DNA of 64,000 nucleotides, from the NCBI GenBank assembly GCA_019186945.1, contig JABAQJ010000007.1:186001-250000 (forward strand). Direction: 5' to 3'. Shown here piece by piece: positions 27,767 to 36,036 of this stretch (positions are counted from its first letter, which is position 1; each line of letters starts with the position of its first letter). The notes beneath the pieces are model-generated. The model did no database searches. It was not told where the DNA came from and worked only from the letters and a program-made list of their open reading frames with translations. Both the position numbers and the translations under genes were made by a program. Source of the DNA: Gemmatimonadaceae bacterium. GTDB lineage: Bacteria > Gemmatimonadota > Gemmatimonadetes > Gemmatimonadales > Gemmatimonadaceae.

Positions 27767-28880
27767 GCTCGTGATTCTACGCTCTTGCCGGCACCGGGCC
27801 AATCGATCCCACCTCTGGCGCGCAACCATCGCCGCGATTCCGCCGGCGGTGTTGCTCGCCGGTTCGGGGTGCGACCGGAGAGCTGGCGTGAAAGAAGTGG
27901 CGATCAGAACAGCCAACTCCGCTGCATATAGTGCCCGGCTGGATTCCACAGTCTCTCAGGCTTCCAAAGGCACGCCGCGTGGCCTCGCGCCACTCGCAGA
28001 CACGATCGCAGGCTTCCTGGTCTTTGCGCCAGCGACGCAATCGAGCTTTGTAGTCGCCATCCAGGGAGACCGTCTCCTGATGGACGTTGGACGCGTCGAT
28101 ACCAAGGTGACCTCGTCACCCGAGCGAACGAAAGCGTATCGCCTCGCCGTTGAGGCGCGTTCACCGGTAGCGAGAGGAGGATTCGTGCGTGTGCGCGGCC
28201 CTTGGGGGCCTCCCGCGAACGCTTCGATCGATTCCTTCGATGTGGCAAACGGCCGCGTCGTGGCGGTACTCGGAACAGTGCCGGCACGGGAGTCCGTTCC
28301 GAAATCGTCGAAGCCTCTCGTCGGACTGGCGGAGCTGGTGCGTCCCGCGGGCACAGGCCAGCTATCGGAGACAATGCCTTCGTTGGACAGTGCCGTTCGC
28401 TCGACGCCGCCAGAAGGAGACCGGATCGGGCGCGACTCGACTGCCTGCACCCGCGAATGGAACGACGCTACGCGCGTGCGGGCGGCGGCAGTACGCGACT
28501 CGCTGGAACTCGCACTCAGGACGGGAGAGCAGCCGGTATACGCTCGCCTGCGGTCGTCACTACGCGTTCGACGTTCGATGATCCCCGGTTGCTTTCGCGA
28601 CGGGTCGGCGGTGATCGCGGTCGCACTTTATGGCGGCGACTACGAATGGACGCGCGAGAAGGTCGTCCTGCTGACGCGCACCGGTGGGGCACGACTGCTT
28701 TCGGTCCGCGACTTCCGCTTGCGCGCGCACGAATTGCTGGACGCGTTCGATGCGGACGACGACGGTTTCGACGACATCGCCGCCCGCGGCTTCACCACGC
28801 GAGCGGGCGCGCAAGTCGTGCTACGCTTCACCGGGCAGCGGCTTGAACGGATCGCCGCCGGGTTCGCGTGGGAGCGATAG
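27765..28880 (+). CDS. Hypothetical lipoprotein
   Basis: A 371-residue exported protein. A signal sequence with a lipobox-like LLAGSGC near residue 32 precedes a polar domain. Near the C-terminus lies a repeat-poor acidic segment, DAFDADDDGFDDIAARGF, which resembles a calcium-binding or FG-GAP-like loop. I recognise no family. The ATG sits in the same CATG as the divergent FAD-subunit start; GTG 27771 is an alternative. It lies inside the interruption of the molybdenum hydroxylase operon. Confidence 0.6.
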   Translation: MLVILRSCRHRANRSHLWRATIAAIPPAVLLAGSGCDRRAGVKEVAIRTANSAAYSARLDSTVSQASKGTPRGLAPLADTIAGFLVFAPATQSSFVVAIQGDRLLMDVGRVDTKVTSSPERTKAYRLAVEARSPVARGGFVRVRGPWGPPANASIDSFDVANGRVVAVLGTVPARESVPKSSKPLVGLAELVRPAGTGQLSETMPSLDSAVRSTPPEGDRIGRDSTACTREWNDATRVRAAAVRDSLELALRTGEQPVYARLRSSLRVRRSMIPGCFRDGSAVIAVALYGGDYEWTREKVVLLTRTGGARLLSVRDFRLRAHELLDAFDADDDGFDDIAARGFTTRAGAQVVLRFTGQRLERIAAGFAWER

Positions 28881-28927
28881 GATCGCGGCGCACGGCGCGC
28901 GCATCCCGCACGGAAGCAAGTCCGCGC

Positions 28928-29407
28928 CTAACGCTGCACTGGCGTAAAGGACAAGACCTTGAATCCTCGCTCCTCGTCCACGGCATTCCGGTCGTAGTCG
29001 ATGAACACGTCAGCCGGATATCCCGTGGCCGGATCGTACACGGCACGTATCGACGCGGCCTTGGCGTCAATAGCGGCGCGGATCAGCTGAAACTGGCCGG
29101 GCACGTCACGATAGTACGCGGCCCGCTCGCCGCTCAGCGGCTGGCCGCTGCCCGCATCCACGACGCCGACGATCGCATTGTCGCGCACGCTGACGACAAC
29201 CGGCACGCCGCCAACGATGCAGAAACACTGATTCGAGACTACGTAGTCGTAGCTGGCGAAACCATGATCGTGCCAGCGGCTCATGTTCTCTGTCAGCTCG
29301 CGCTGGGACTCGAGCACGTCGAATGGCCCCGTCGTCAATCCGCATCCCGCGAGCAACAACTGGAACAGGCAAGCCAGCCGTGCGCCTGACGCCGGTCGGT
29401 TAGTCAT
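28928..29407 (-). CDS. Small lipoprotein, DUF6174-like
   Basis: A 159-residue exported protein with a lipobox LLAGC. The body (SRWHDHGFASYDYVVSNQCF ... GVPVVVSVRDNAIV ... YPADVFIDYDRNAVDEERGF) has the W..SYDYV..Q.CFC pattern that I associate with DUF6174, whose function is not known. It converges on the hypothetical lipoprotein gene, with 47 bases between stops. The start shares a CATG with the divergent M23 peptidase gene. The stop codon TAG lies in a CGTTAGGC copy. Confidence 0.66.
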   Translation of the reverse strand: MTNRPASGARLACLFQLLLAGCGLTTGPFDVLESQRELTENMSRWHDHGFASYDYVVSNQCFCIVGGVPVVVSVRDNAIVGVVDAGSGQPLSGERAAYYRDVPGQFQLIRAAIDAKAASIRAVYDPATGYPADVFIDYDRNAVDEERGFKVLSFTPVQR

Positions 29408-30098
29408 GTCGGATGTTCGCGGTTGTCGCGTTCACAGCCTGCCTCCACGGCACGGGCTTGATCTTCCCGAACCGTCCTGTGCTGTCACTCCGAAAAAGTA
29501 CGAACTATACGGGGCCGCCGTCCGCCGCTCATGGGCCACCTCAGTGCTGGCCGTGTCTGTTGCGTGTGCCCAACCCTCCGTCGGCGTGACGCTGCCCGCC
29601 CCTGCTCCCGCAACACCTGAGGAGACAACCCCGGTGTCCATTGCTGAGATCCTCGCCCGAAAGGCGCTGATGGTCCCCATTGATGGCATGACACCGGAGC
29701 AGGTGACTGACACCTACGGCGCTCGACGTGCCGGTGGACCGCATCGAGCTCTCGACCTTCTCGCGCCGCGCGGTACGCCGGTCCTCTCCGCCGATGCGGG
29801 ACGTGTCCTGAGTCTCCGAACCAACCGGAACGGTGGCACCACCGTATACGCCATCGATACGGATCGTCGCTTCATCTACTACTACGCGCATCTCTCCGGT
29901 TATCGGCGAGGACTCGAGGCGGGCATGCCTCTCCAGGCCGGTGACGTGATCGGCTATGTTGGCACCACCGGGAATGCACCACCGGACCTCCCGCACTTGC
30001 ATTTCCAGGTCATGCACTATCGGCCGGACAAGTACTGGGATGGCGAGCCGGTCAATCCATTTCCTTTCCTGATGAGGAGCGGAAAGAGGCGCGAATGA
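29406..30098 (+). CDS. M23 (LytM-type) zinc peptidase, exported
   Basis: A 230-residue protein with a C-terminal peptidase M23 domain. The first metal ligands are the His and Asp of GPHRALDLLAPRGTPV, and the second motif is HLHFQV. The active-site-side YYAHLSGY and GDVIGYVG blocks are normal for the family, which cuts peptidoglycan cross-bridges or activates amidases. A hydrophobic segment RRSWATSVLAVSVAC around residues 38-52 may be a late signal or lipobox, so the true start could lie downstream of ATG 29406. It overlaps the YhbY-like gene by 4 bases. Confidence 0.8.
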   Translation: MSDVRGCRVHSLPPRHGLDLPEPSCAVTPKKYELYGAAVRRSWATSVLAVSVACAQPSVGVTLPAPAPATPEETTPVSIAEILARKALMVPIDGMTPEQVTDTYGARRAGGPHRALDLLAPRGTPVLSADAGRVLSLRTNRNGGTTVYAIDTDRRFIYYYAHLSGYRRGLEAGMPLQAGDVIGYVGTTGNAPPDLPHLHFQVMHYRPDKYWDGEPVNPFPFLMRSGKRRE

Positions 30099-30400
30099 AA
30101 GGTCGAGAACGGGCCGAACTCAGGGCCGAAGCACACCACCTGACGGTGGCGCTGCACATCGGACGTCACGGCCTGACAGATGCCGTGGTCAGCTCGCTGG
30201 ACGAAGTGTTGCGCACGCACGAGCTGGTAAAGTGCCAAGTCGCGAGAGACGGTGCGCTCAAGGCAAGAGAAGCGGCTCAGGCCCTTGCTCCTCGAGTCGA
30301 AGCCGAGGTCGTGCAGGTGATCGGACGCACGTTTACGGTCTATAGACGCAATCCCGCACTGCATGCGAAGCCCGATGCGCTGCCTCCCTGGCGGCGCTGA
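30095..30400 (+). CDS. YhbY-like CRM-domain RNA-binding protein
   Basis: A 101-residue protein made of one CRM domain. LRAEAHHLTVALHIGRHGLTDAVVSSLDEVLRTHELVKCQV matches the family, although the usual GxxG is GRHG. YhbY associates with pre-50S ribosomal subunits. The ATG overlaps the stop of the M23 peptidase gene (ATGA). The C-terminus reads QVIGRTFTVYRRNP, the typical last strand. Confidence 0.86.
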   Translation: MKGRERAELRAEAHHLTVALHIGRHGLTDAVVSSLDEVLRTHELVKCQVARDGALKAREAAQALAPRVEAEVVQVIGRTFTVYRRNPALHAKPDALPPWRR

Positions 30401-30429
30401 TCGGGGCCACAGCCGCATCGCGAACGGCG

Positions 30430-32844
30430 TCAGGCGTACGTACTTCGAATCGCGTGCAACACGCGCCGCGGTGTGAGCGGGAGCTCGTCCACCGCGGCAC
30501 CCGTTGCGTTGGCGACAGCATTGGCGATTGCCGGCGCTGTGGGGATGATCGGCGGCTCGGCCAAGCCGCGAGCCCCGATATGGTTTGCCTGTGGATCCGT
30601 CACGGGAAGGCACGTCGCGTCGATCATCGGTACATCTTTCGAGGTAGGAACCTTGTAGTCGTGCATGCCGGGGTTCAGAGGGACGCCGGTTGCCCGGTCG
30701 ATTATCCGTTCCTCGAAAAGCGCTAACCCCAGTCCCTGGATGATGCCTCCCTCGAGCTGGCTCTGAGCGAGGAGCGGGTTGATGATGCGGCCCGCATCGT
30801 GTACGGCAACGATCCGGATGACGCGCACCTGTCCAGTCTCGGCGTCCACCTCGACCTCGGCGAATTGCGCGCCAGCAGTGACGAGCCCCACGTCGCGTCG
30901 GTTCGGCCCACGGCTCCCGTGGCCCATGATCATCACGTTCCCGAGTTTCCCGGTCACGTCTGCGAACGTCAGATGGCGCGTACCGTCGCGTGTGCTGATG
31001 ACGCTCCCTCGGGCCGAAAGGTCGCCCGGACGACATTCGAGCATTTCCGCGGCGGCCTCGCACAAGCGCCGTCGGACCTCCTCGCCGGCCATTCGCACCG
31101 CTGGACCGACGGACGCAATGGTCATGGAGCCCCAAGAGTTCCCGGCGTACGGCGTGCGCTCGGTGTCTCCCAGCACCACCCGCACGTCCTCGAACCGCGA
31201 GCCTAACGACTCGGCGGCGATCTGCGCAAGCACGGTGCGGGTGCCGGTGCCAAGATCCTGCGTGCCGGACAGAACGTCCGCGGTTCCGTCCGAATTCAGT
31301 TTGATCGTGGCATACGCGGGCGGCCCCCCGCCGGCACCCCAGACCTGAGCGGCCATCCCGATGCCCCTCAGTCGCCGGCCCCCCCCCGCTTCAACAATAC
31401 CTCCTCCCGCAACGACCTCCCTCACCATTCCATCGCCGACCGCATCGCCAGCGCGCATCTCCGAATCCTGAAGTCCAGCCGGCGCCTCCCACCCCGGCCA
31501 CCCGAACCGCCGCGCCCCTTCCACCAGACACTCACGCAGCCGATCGCTCGAGTACGGACGGCCCTTCTCCTGGTCCCGCCCGGGCACATTCGACAAGCGC
31601 AGCCGCAACGGATCGATGCTCAACGCTCTTGCCAGCGTGTCCATCCCCCTCTCCAGCGCGAACGCCCCCTCCACATGCCCAGGCGCACGGAATGAATCCA
31701 TCGCCTGCGAGTGCACCCACGCATACACGTCCGTCGTCTTCACATTCTCGCACCCGTATAGTTCATGCATGATTGCAGTCGGCGACGCCTCCCATCCACC
31801 GACACCCATCGTGACCTGAGAGTCGGCAACGATCGCCGTCAACGTTCCGTCACGCCGCGCGCCCAGCGTGAGATGGATGCGTGACTCCGGACGGTGCCCA
31901 GTGTCCACCTGCTCTCCATACCGGTCCACGACACAGCGCACCGCACGACCCGTACGGCGCGCCAGGATCGCAGCGATGAACGTGTGCGCGCCCGCGCTGT
32001 TCTTAGCGCCAAAACCGCCCCCCATGTGCTCCTTGATCACTCGCACGCGAGAGCGGGACAGCCCCAACCCCGTCGCCACTTCGTCACGAACTCGGAACAC
32101 GCCCTGCGTCGACTCCCAAAGCGTCAGCCGATCGCCAACGCCCTCCCATTCGGCAACCGCGCCGTGCGGCTCCATCGCCGTGTGCAGCGCAGGTGGAGTA
32201 CGATATGCCCCGCGAACGATGACGTCCGCTTCGGACAAACCGCGCTCGACGTTCCCGCGCTCCATGATTGACGGGGAGGATCGAGACACGTTGCCGGATC
32301 TCCTCACCAGCGGCGCGTCGGCAGCGATCGCGTCTGCGAAGGTTGCCACGTGTGCAGCGCGCTCGATCGTCACACGGACGATTTCCGCCGCAGCCAACGC
32401 AGCCTGCCACGTCTCCGCACACACCGCTGCCACTGGCTGCCCGACATACTTCACGGTGCGGTCGAAGAGGGTGTTCCCGTCTATCCTGATTCTCGGGATG
32501 TCCTCCAGTGTGATCGCATCGACGACGCCAGGCGCGGCCATTGCCCCAGTGACATCGATCTCTGAAATCGTGCCGGCCGGGATGGTCGCTCGGACTATCG
32601 CAGCGTGTAACATGCGCGGGCGTACGATGTCCGCGGTGTAGCGCGCCCGACCAGTCACTTTCTCGGCGGCGTCGACCCGTGGGATCGGCCTGCCCACCAC
32701 GGTGAGTCTGGCATCTTCCCCCCATGGCTCCGGCTCGGAGACGGGAAGCTCCACGACCTTCGTCTCTTCACGTCCTTCGACTTCCACGACTGTCGTGACG
32801 AATCTCCGATGTCCGTCAGATTCCCTGGGTGCCTCAGCGGTCAT
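30430..32844 (-). CDS. Molybdenum cofactor-binding subunit of molybdenum hydroxylase (xanthine dehydrogenase family)
   Basis: An 804-residue large subunit of the PaoC/CoxL/XdhB type. The N-terminal MGR-like segment reads GRARYTADIVRPRMLHAAIVRATIP. Cofactor-contact regions are HMGGGFGAKN-like (KEHMGGGFGAKNSAG), SFRAPGHVEGAFALE and the C-terminal AEPPIIPTAPAIANA, whose Glu is the catalytic base position. It hydroxylates aldehydes or heterocycles using water; the substrate cannot be fixed here. It overlaps the 2Fe-2S subunit gene by 11 bases. Two poly-C tracts occur at about 31325 and 31380. Confidence 0.92.
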   Translation of the reverse strand: MTAEAPRESDGHRRFVTTVVEVEGREETKVVELPVSEPEPWGEDARLTVVGRPIPRVDAAEKVTGRARYTADIVRPRMLHAAIVRATIPAGTISEIDVTGAMAAPGVVDAITLEDIPRIRIDGNTLFDRTVKYVGQPVAAVCAETWQAALAAAEIVRVTIERAAHVATFADAIAADAPLVRRSGNVSRSSPSIMERGNVERGLSEADVIVRGAYRTPPALHTAMEPHGAVAEWEGVGDRLTLWESTQGVFRVRDEVATGLGLSRSRVRVIKEHMGGGFGAKNSAGAHTFIAAILARRTGRAVRCVVDRYGEQVDTGHRPESRIHLTLGARRDGTLTAIVADSQVTMGVGGWEASPTAIMHELYGCENVKTTDVYAWVHSQAMDSFRAPGHVEGAFALERGMDTLARALSIDPLRLRLSNVPGRDQEKGRPYSSDRLRECLVEGARRFGWPGWEAPAGLQDSEMRAGDAVGDGMVREVVAGGGIVEAGGGRRLRGIGMAAQVWGAGGGPPAYATIKLNSDGTADVLSGTQDLGTGTRTVLAQIAAESLGSRFEDVRVVLGDTERTPYAGNSWGSMTIASVGPAVRMAGEEVRRRLCEAAAEMLECRPGDLSARGSVISTRDGTRHLTFADVTGKLGNVMIMGHGSRGPNRRDVGLVTAGAQFAEVEVDAETGQVRVIRIVAVHDAGRIINPLLAQSQLEGGIIQGLGLALFEERIIDRATGVPLNPGMHDYKVPTSKDVPMIDATCLPVTDPQANHIGARGLAEPPIIPTAPAIANAVANATGAAVDELPLTPRRVLHAIRSTYA

Positions 32845-33307
32845 CGTTCGCCTCGACGGCGGCCGCGGCGACCGACTTCACCGCCGCGTGGATCTTCGGG
32901 TAGCACCCGCAACGACACAGATTCCCACTCATCGAGCGCCTGATCTCGTCGTCGCTTGGCAAGGCGTGCTGTTCCAGAAGCGCAATCGCGCTCATCACCT
33001 GACCGGGAGTGCAGTAACCGCACTGGACTGCGTCATGTGTGACAAAAGCCCGTTGAACCGGGTGTAATTCGTTGGCGGTCGCTACTCCCTCGATAGTTCG
33101 GATGCGGCGCCCTTCGCACGAACGCGTGAGGACGAGGCACGAGTAAACCGGGACATCGTCCAGGAGCACGGTGCAGGTACCGCACTCTCCCCGGTCGCAC
33201 CCGACCTTCGTCCCAAGCATTTGCAGACGCTCGCGGAGTGTCGACGCGAGCGACTCGAACGGCTCGACATGGACGTCGTGTGGGCGGCCGTTGATCGTCA
33301 AGAGCAT
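32834..33307 (-). CDS. [2Fe-2S] subunit of molybdenum hydroxylase
   Basis: A 157-residue small subunit with two cluster domains. The plant-type ferredoxin motif is GCDRGECGTCTVLLDDVPVYSC, and the second, helical domain has QCGYCTPGQV and CRCGCYP. It relays electrons from the molybdenum centre to the FAD subunit. Unlike E. coli PaoA there is no twin-arginine signal in the chosen start, so it appears cytosolic; the frame is open 60 bases further upstream. It is first in the operon, divergent from the ferredoxin gene. Confidence 0.92.
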   Translation of the reverse strand: MLLTINGRPHDVHVEPFESLASTLRERLQMLGTKVGCDRGECGTCTVLLDDVPVYSCLVLTRSCEGRRIRTIEGVATANELHPVQRAFVTHDAVQCGYCTPGQVMSAIALLEQHALPSDDEIRRSMSGNLCRCGCYPKIHAAVKSVAAAAVEANDDR

Positions 33308-33422
33308 GCAGAATCTCCGTTCGGGACACACGATGTCCACCGGTATCCTCACTCCTTTTTCCCCCACACCTCAGCAAGTATCTTGTGAGCGTGCACGTTC
33401 GTCCGACCTCAACAACCTCATC

Positions 33423-33686
33423 ATGCCGTACGTCATCACGGAAGCCTGCATCGGCGTCAAGGACAGGTCGTGCGTCGACGTCTGCCCAGTCGACTGTATC
33501 TACGAAGGCGAGCAGCAGCTCTACATTCACCCGGATGAGTGTATCGACTGCGGCGCATGCGAGCCGGAATGCCCGGTGACCGCAATCTTTCCGGAGGAAG
33601 ATGTGCCCGGCAACCTTCGGCAGTACATCCAGATCAACCGCGACGTCTTCAAGGAGACGCCGCCGCCCGGCCGACCGGCTCGCTAG
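33423..33686 (+). CDS. fdxA: 7Fe-type ferredoxin
   Basis: An 87-residue ferredoxin starting MPYVITEACIGVKDRSC, the classical N-terminus of bacterial 7Fe ferredoxins. Ligands are in CIGVKDRSCVDVCPVDC and CIDCGACEPECPVTAIF, giving one [3Fe-4S] and one [4Fe-4S] cluster by family. It is a small cytosolic electron carrier. No ribosome-binding site is visible, but the start is fixed by family conservation. It is followed by a strong hairpin. Confidence 0.92.
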   Translation: MPYVITEACIGVKDRSCVDVCPVDCIYEGEQQLYIHPDECIDCGACEPECPVTAIFPEEDVPGNLRQYIQINRDVFKETPPPGRPAR

Positions 33687-33709
33687 CAGGCAAGGACTGT
33701 TGTGAGGAT

Positions 33710-33734
33710 GCGGCCGCATTCGAAATGCGGCCGC
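33710..33734. terminator. Perfect 11-bp hairpin between convergent genes
   Basis: GCGGCCGCATT and AATGCGGCCGC are perfect arms around a three-base CGA loop, 23 bases after the ferredoxin stop and 21 bases before the end of the convergent hydrolase gene. There is no long T-run on either side, so it may be a weak intrinsic or a bidirectional terminator. Confidence 0.7.
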
Positions 33735-33755
33735 TATTCGTTGCCAAGGGTAGCA

Positions 33756-34550
33756 TCACTCCAGCGTCAGCTTGGCGAGAAACTCGCTCAGGACATGGTT
33801 GAACGCGGCTGGCCGCTCCACGTTGCTGACATGACCGGCTCCCGAGAGCACCTCCAGCGAACTGCCTCGTACTGCGCTGTGCAGGACTCTTGCTTCTGAA
33901 ACGGGGGTAATCACGTCCTCCTCTCCCACCACGACCAGCGTCGGCACGTCGATCGTAGCCAGAGTGGAATGAGAATCGGCCCGCTCCCTGAGTGCCTCGA
34001 GCGCGCCAATCACGCCCTCGACCGGGGCGGAAGCGAGCAGGCGGTGGACTTCATCGACGACATGCGGTGACCGCTCGCGGGTTCCGCGGCCGACCATGCC
34101 GACAATCATCGCGTCCGCGACCGCAGCGCTGCCCTTCTCTCTGGCAAGAGCGATCATCTCGTTGCGCCTGGTGCGAGCCTCTTCCGTGTCAGCGCCTGCG
34201 CGGGTGTCGGCGAGGACAAGAGCACGCACCCTATCGCGATGACGGCGCCAAAAGGAGAAGGCCACGTAGCCGCCCATCGATAGTCCGACGATCACGGCCC
34301 GCTCGATCCTCACGAGGTCCAGGAGCGATGCCACGTCGTCAGCGTACTGGTCCATCGAGAACGGCCCGGCCGCGGTGGTCTCGCCGAAGCCGCGAAGATC
34401 CGGTGCGAGACAGCGTGCTCGATCCAACAGCCCGTGAAGCTGCGGAGTCCAGAGCGACCGGTTGTGCGGGAAGCCGTGGAGGAAGCACACGGGGATACCC
34501 GTGCCCATGTCCTCGTAGCCGATTTCGATTCCCGTGCTCAACGCGATCAT
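33756..34550 (-). CDS. Alpha/beta hydrolase
   Basis: A 264-residue cytosolic hydrolase. The oxyanion motif is FLHGFPHNRSLW, the nucleophile elbow VGLSMGGYVAF, the acid Asp is in VVGEEDVITP and the His in LSGAGHVSNVERP. The cap is short. Family members include esterases, haloperoxidase-like and 3-oxoadipate enol-lactone hydrolases; the substrate is unknown. The start ATG 34550 begins the domain; upstream in-frame sequence looks non-coding. Confidence 0.82.
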   Translation of the reverse strand: MIALSTGIEIGYEDMGTGIPVCFLHGFPHNRSLWTPQLHGLLDRARCLAPDLRGFGETTAAGPFSMDQYADDVASLLDLVRIERAVIVGLSMGGYVAFSFWRRHRDRVRALVLADTRAGADTEEARTRRNEMIALAREKGSAAVADAMIVGMVGRGTRERSPHVVDEVHRLLASAPVEGVIGALEALRERADSHSTLATIDVPTLVVVGEEDVITPVSEARVLHSAVRGSSLEVLSGAGHVSNVERPAAFNHVLSEFLAKLTLE

Positions 34551-34751
34551 GTGTAGCGAGTGCGAGTGCCTAACAACAGACGGCGCTACGACCGGAGCGG
34601 TCGGGCGCCCGGCGGAGCGTCGCCAGCGAGGGTGCAAACATGCGAAGGCCGGTGCACGCGCGTCGAGGGCCAGCACACTAGATTACAGGCGTCGTCGCCC
34701 CCAACCGATACCGGTGAATACAGGGGCGGCGCCACTCCCAGTCCACTTGCC

Positions 34752-36035
34752 GTGCCGGCCCCAAGCCGATCTGCCCCGACGCTCTACATCGACTCCGACG
34801 CTGACGCCCAGGCGTTCGCGGAGAGCATTCGCGCAACCAGGTCGATCGCCGTGGACACGGAGGGCGCGTCGTTCCATCGCTATGTCGACCGCATCTATCT
34901 CCTGCAACTGTCGACCAGCTCTCAGCATGCGATCATCGATCCCCTCCGAGTGGATCCTCCTCACGGGCTTCGCGAACTGCTGCAGTCGCCCGAGGTAGAG
35001 GTGGTATTTCACGATGCCGATTACGATCTCCGTCTGATCCAGCAGGATTACGGCATCCGCGTGACCAGGATTTTCGACACCCGTGTGGCGGCGCAACTGC
35101 TGGGCGTGAAGGCATTTGGACTGGCGGCGTTGCTCGAGGCGCACTTCGGCGTCAAACTGGACAAGAAGCATCAACGCGCCGATTGGTCGATGAGGCCGCT
35201 CACCAGGGATATGCTCGACTACGCCGCCCAGGACACGAAGCATCTGCACGCGCTCCGCGATGCCCTGCTGGAGCAGTTGCAGCGGAAGGGGCGGTGGTCG
35301 TGGGCGGCCGAGGAATTCGCGCGGCTGGAGGGAACGCGGTGGGAAACCGAGGATTCCGAGACGGCCTTCCTGCGGTTGAAGGGAGCGCGCGACCTGACGC
35401 GTCGCGAACTCGCGCTGTTGCGCGAGCTGGTGGCGTGGCGCGATCGCGTGGCGCGCGAGCGGGACCGCAGCACATTTCGGGTCGCAGGGAACGACGTGTT
35501 GTTCGAGCTGGCCAGATCGGCGCCGCGGACGGCGGAAGCGCTGGGCGCCACCAAGGGACTCTCTCGCGCCATCCTCGAGAACGAGACCGAGGCAATCCTC
35601 GTGGCAATTGGGCGCGGTCTTGCGGTACCCGAACACGAGCTTCCCCGGTTCCCGCGAGGACCGCGCTGGGACCGTGATCCGGACTTCGATGAGCGCGTGG
35701 TTCGGCTCAAGGCGGTCCGGGATCGCGTGGCTGCCCAGTTGGAGCTGGACCCGGGAGTCCTCTGCGGGCGCGAACGGCTGGAGTCGATCGCGCGGCGACG
35801 TCCGGATTCCGTCGAGTCGCTCGCGGACGTACCGGAACTGCGCCGCTGGCAAATCGAATTGTTAGGCGCCGACTTCGTGGAGGCACTGCGACGCGCCGGA
35901 ACAGGGGGAGGGGGATCTGCCACCGGCCGCAACGGCCGTGGCGATGCCACGCACGGACCCGCAGGCAACGACGACACGACCGAGCGGGGCACGGCGCCTC
36001 GCGACGCCGAGTCCTCGCCATACCGCGACGGGTGA
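34752..36035 (+). CDS. rnd: Ribonuclease D-like 3'-5' exonuclease with HRDC domain
   Basis: A 427-residue DEDDy exonuclease. The catalytic acids are in AVDTEGASF, FHDADYDLRL and the Tyr/Asp of YAAQDTKHL. One HRDC domain follows at about 210-290, and a second region around 320-390 (LKAVRDRVAAQLELDPGVLC...) looks like another HRDC. It trims tRNA 3' ends and other structured RNA. The start is uncertain: GTG 34752 is close to the domain, while the frame is open to 34560. The last 35 residues are Gly/Asp-rich and probably disordered. Confidence 0.87.
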   Translation: MPAPSRSAPTLYIDSDADAQAFAESIRATRSIAVDTEGASFHRYVDRIYLLQLSTSSQHAIIDPLRVDPPHGLRELLQSPEVEVVFHDADYDLRLIQQDYGIRVTRIFDTRVAAQLLGVKAFGLAALLEAHFGVKLDKKHQRADWSMRPLTRDMLDYAAQDTKHLHALRDALLEQLQRKGRWSWAAEEFARLEGTRWETEDSETAFLRLKGARDLTRRELALLRELVAWRDRVARERDRSTFRVAGNDVLFELARSAPRTAEALGATKGLSRAILENETEAILVAIGRGLAVPEHELPRFPRGPRWDRDPDFDERVVRLKAVRDRVAAQLELDPGVLCGRERLESIARRRPDSVESLADVPELRRWQIELLGADFVEALRRAGTGGGGSATGRNGRGDATHGPAGNDDTTERGTAPRDAESSPYRDG

Positions 36036-36036
36036 G

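Noticed and set aside
31320-31390. Poly-C tracts in the molybdenum hydroxylase gene as phase-variation sites
   Set aside because: The reading frame and family similarity continue through both tracts, so there is no sign of slippage.
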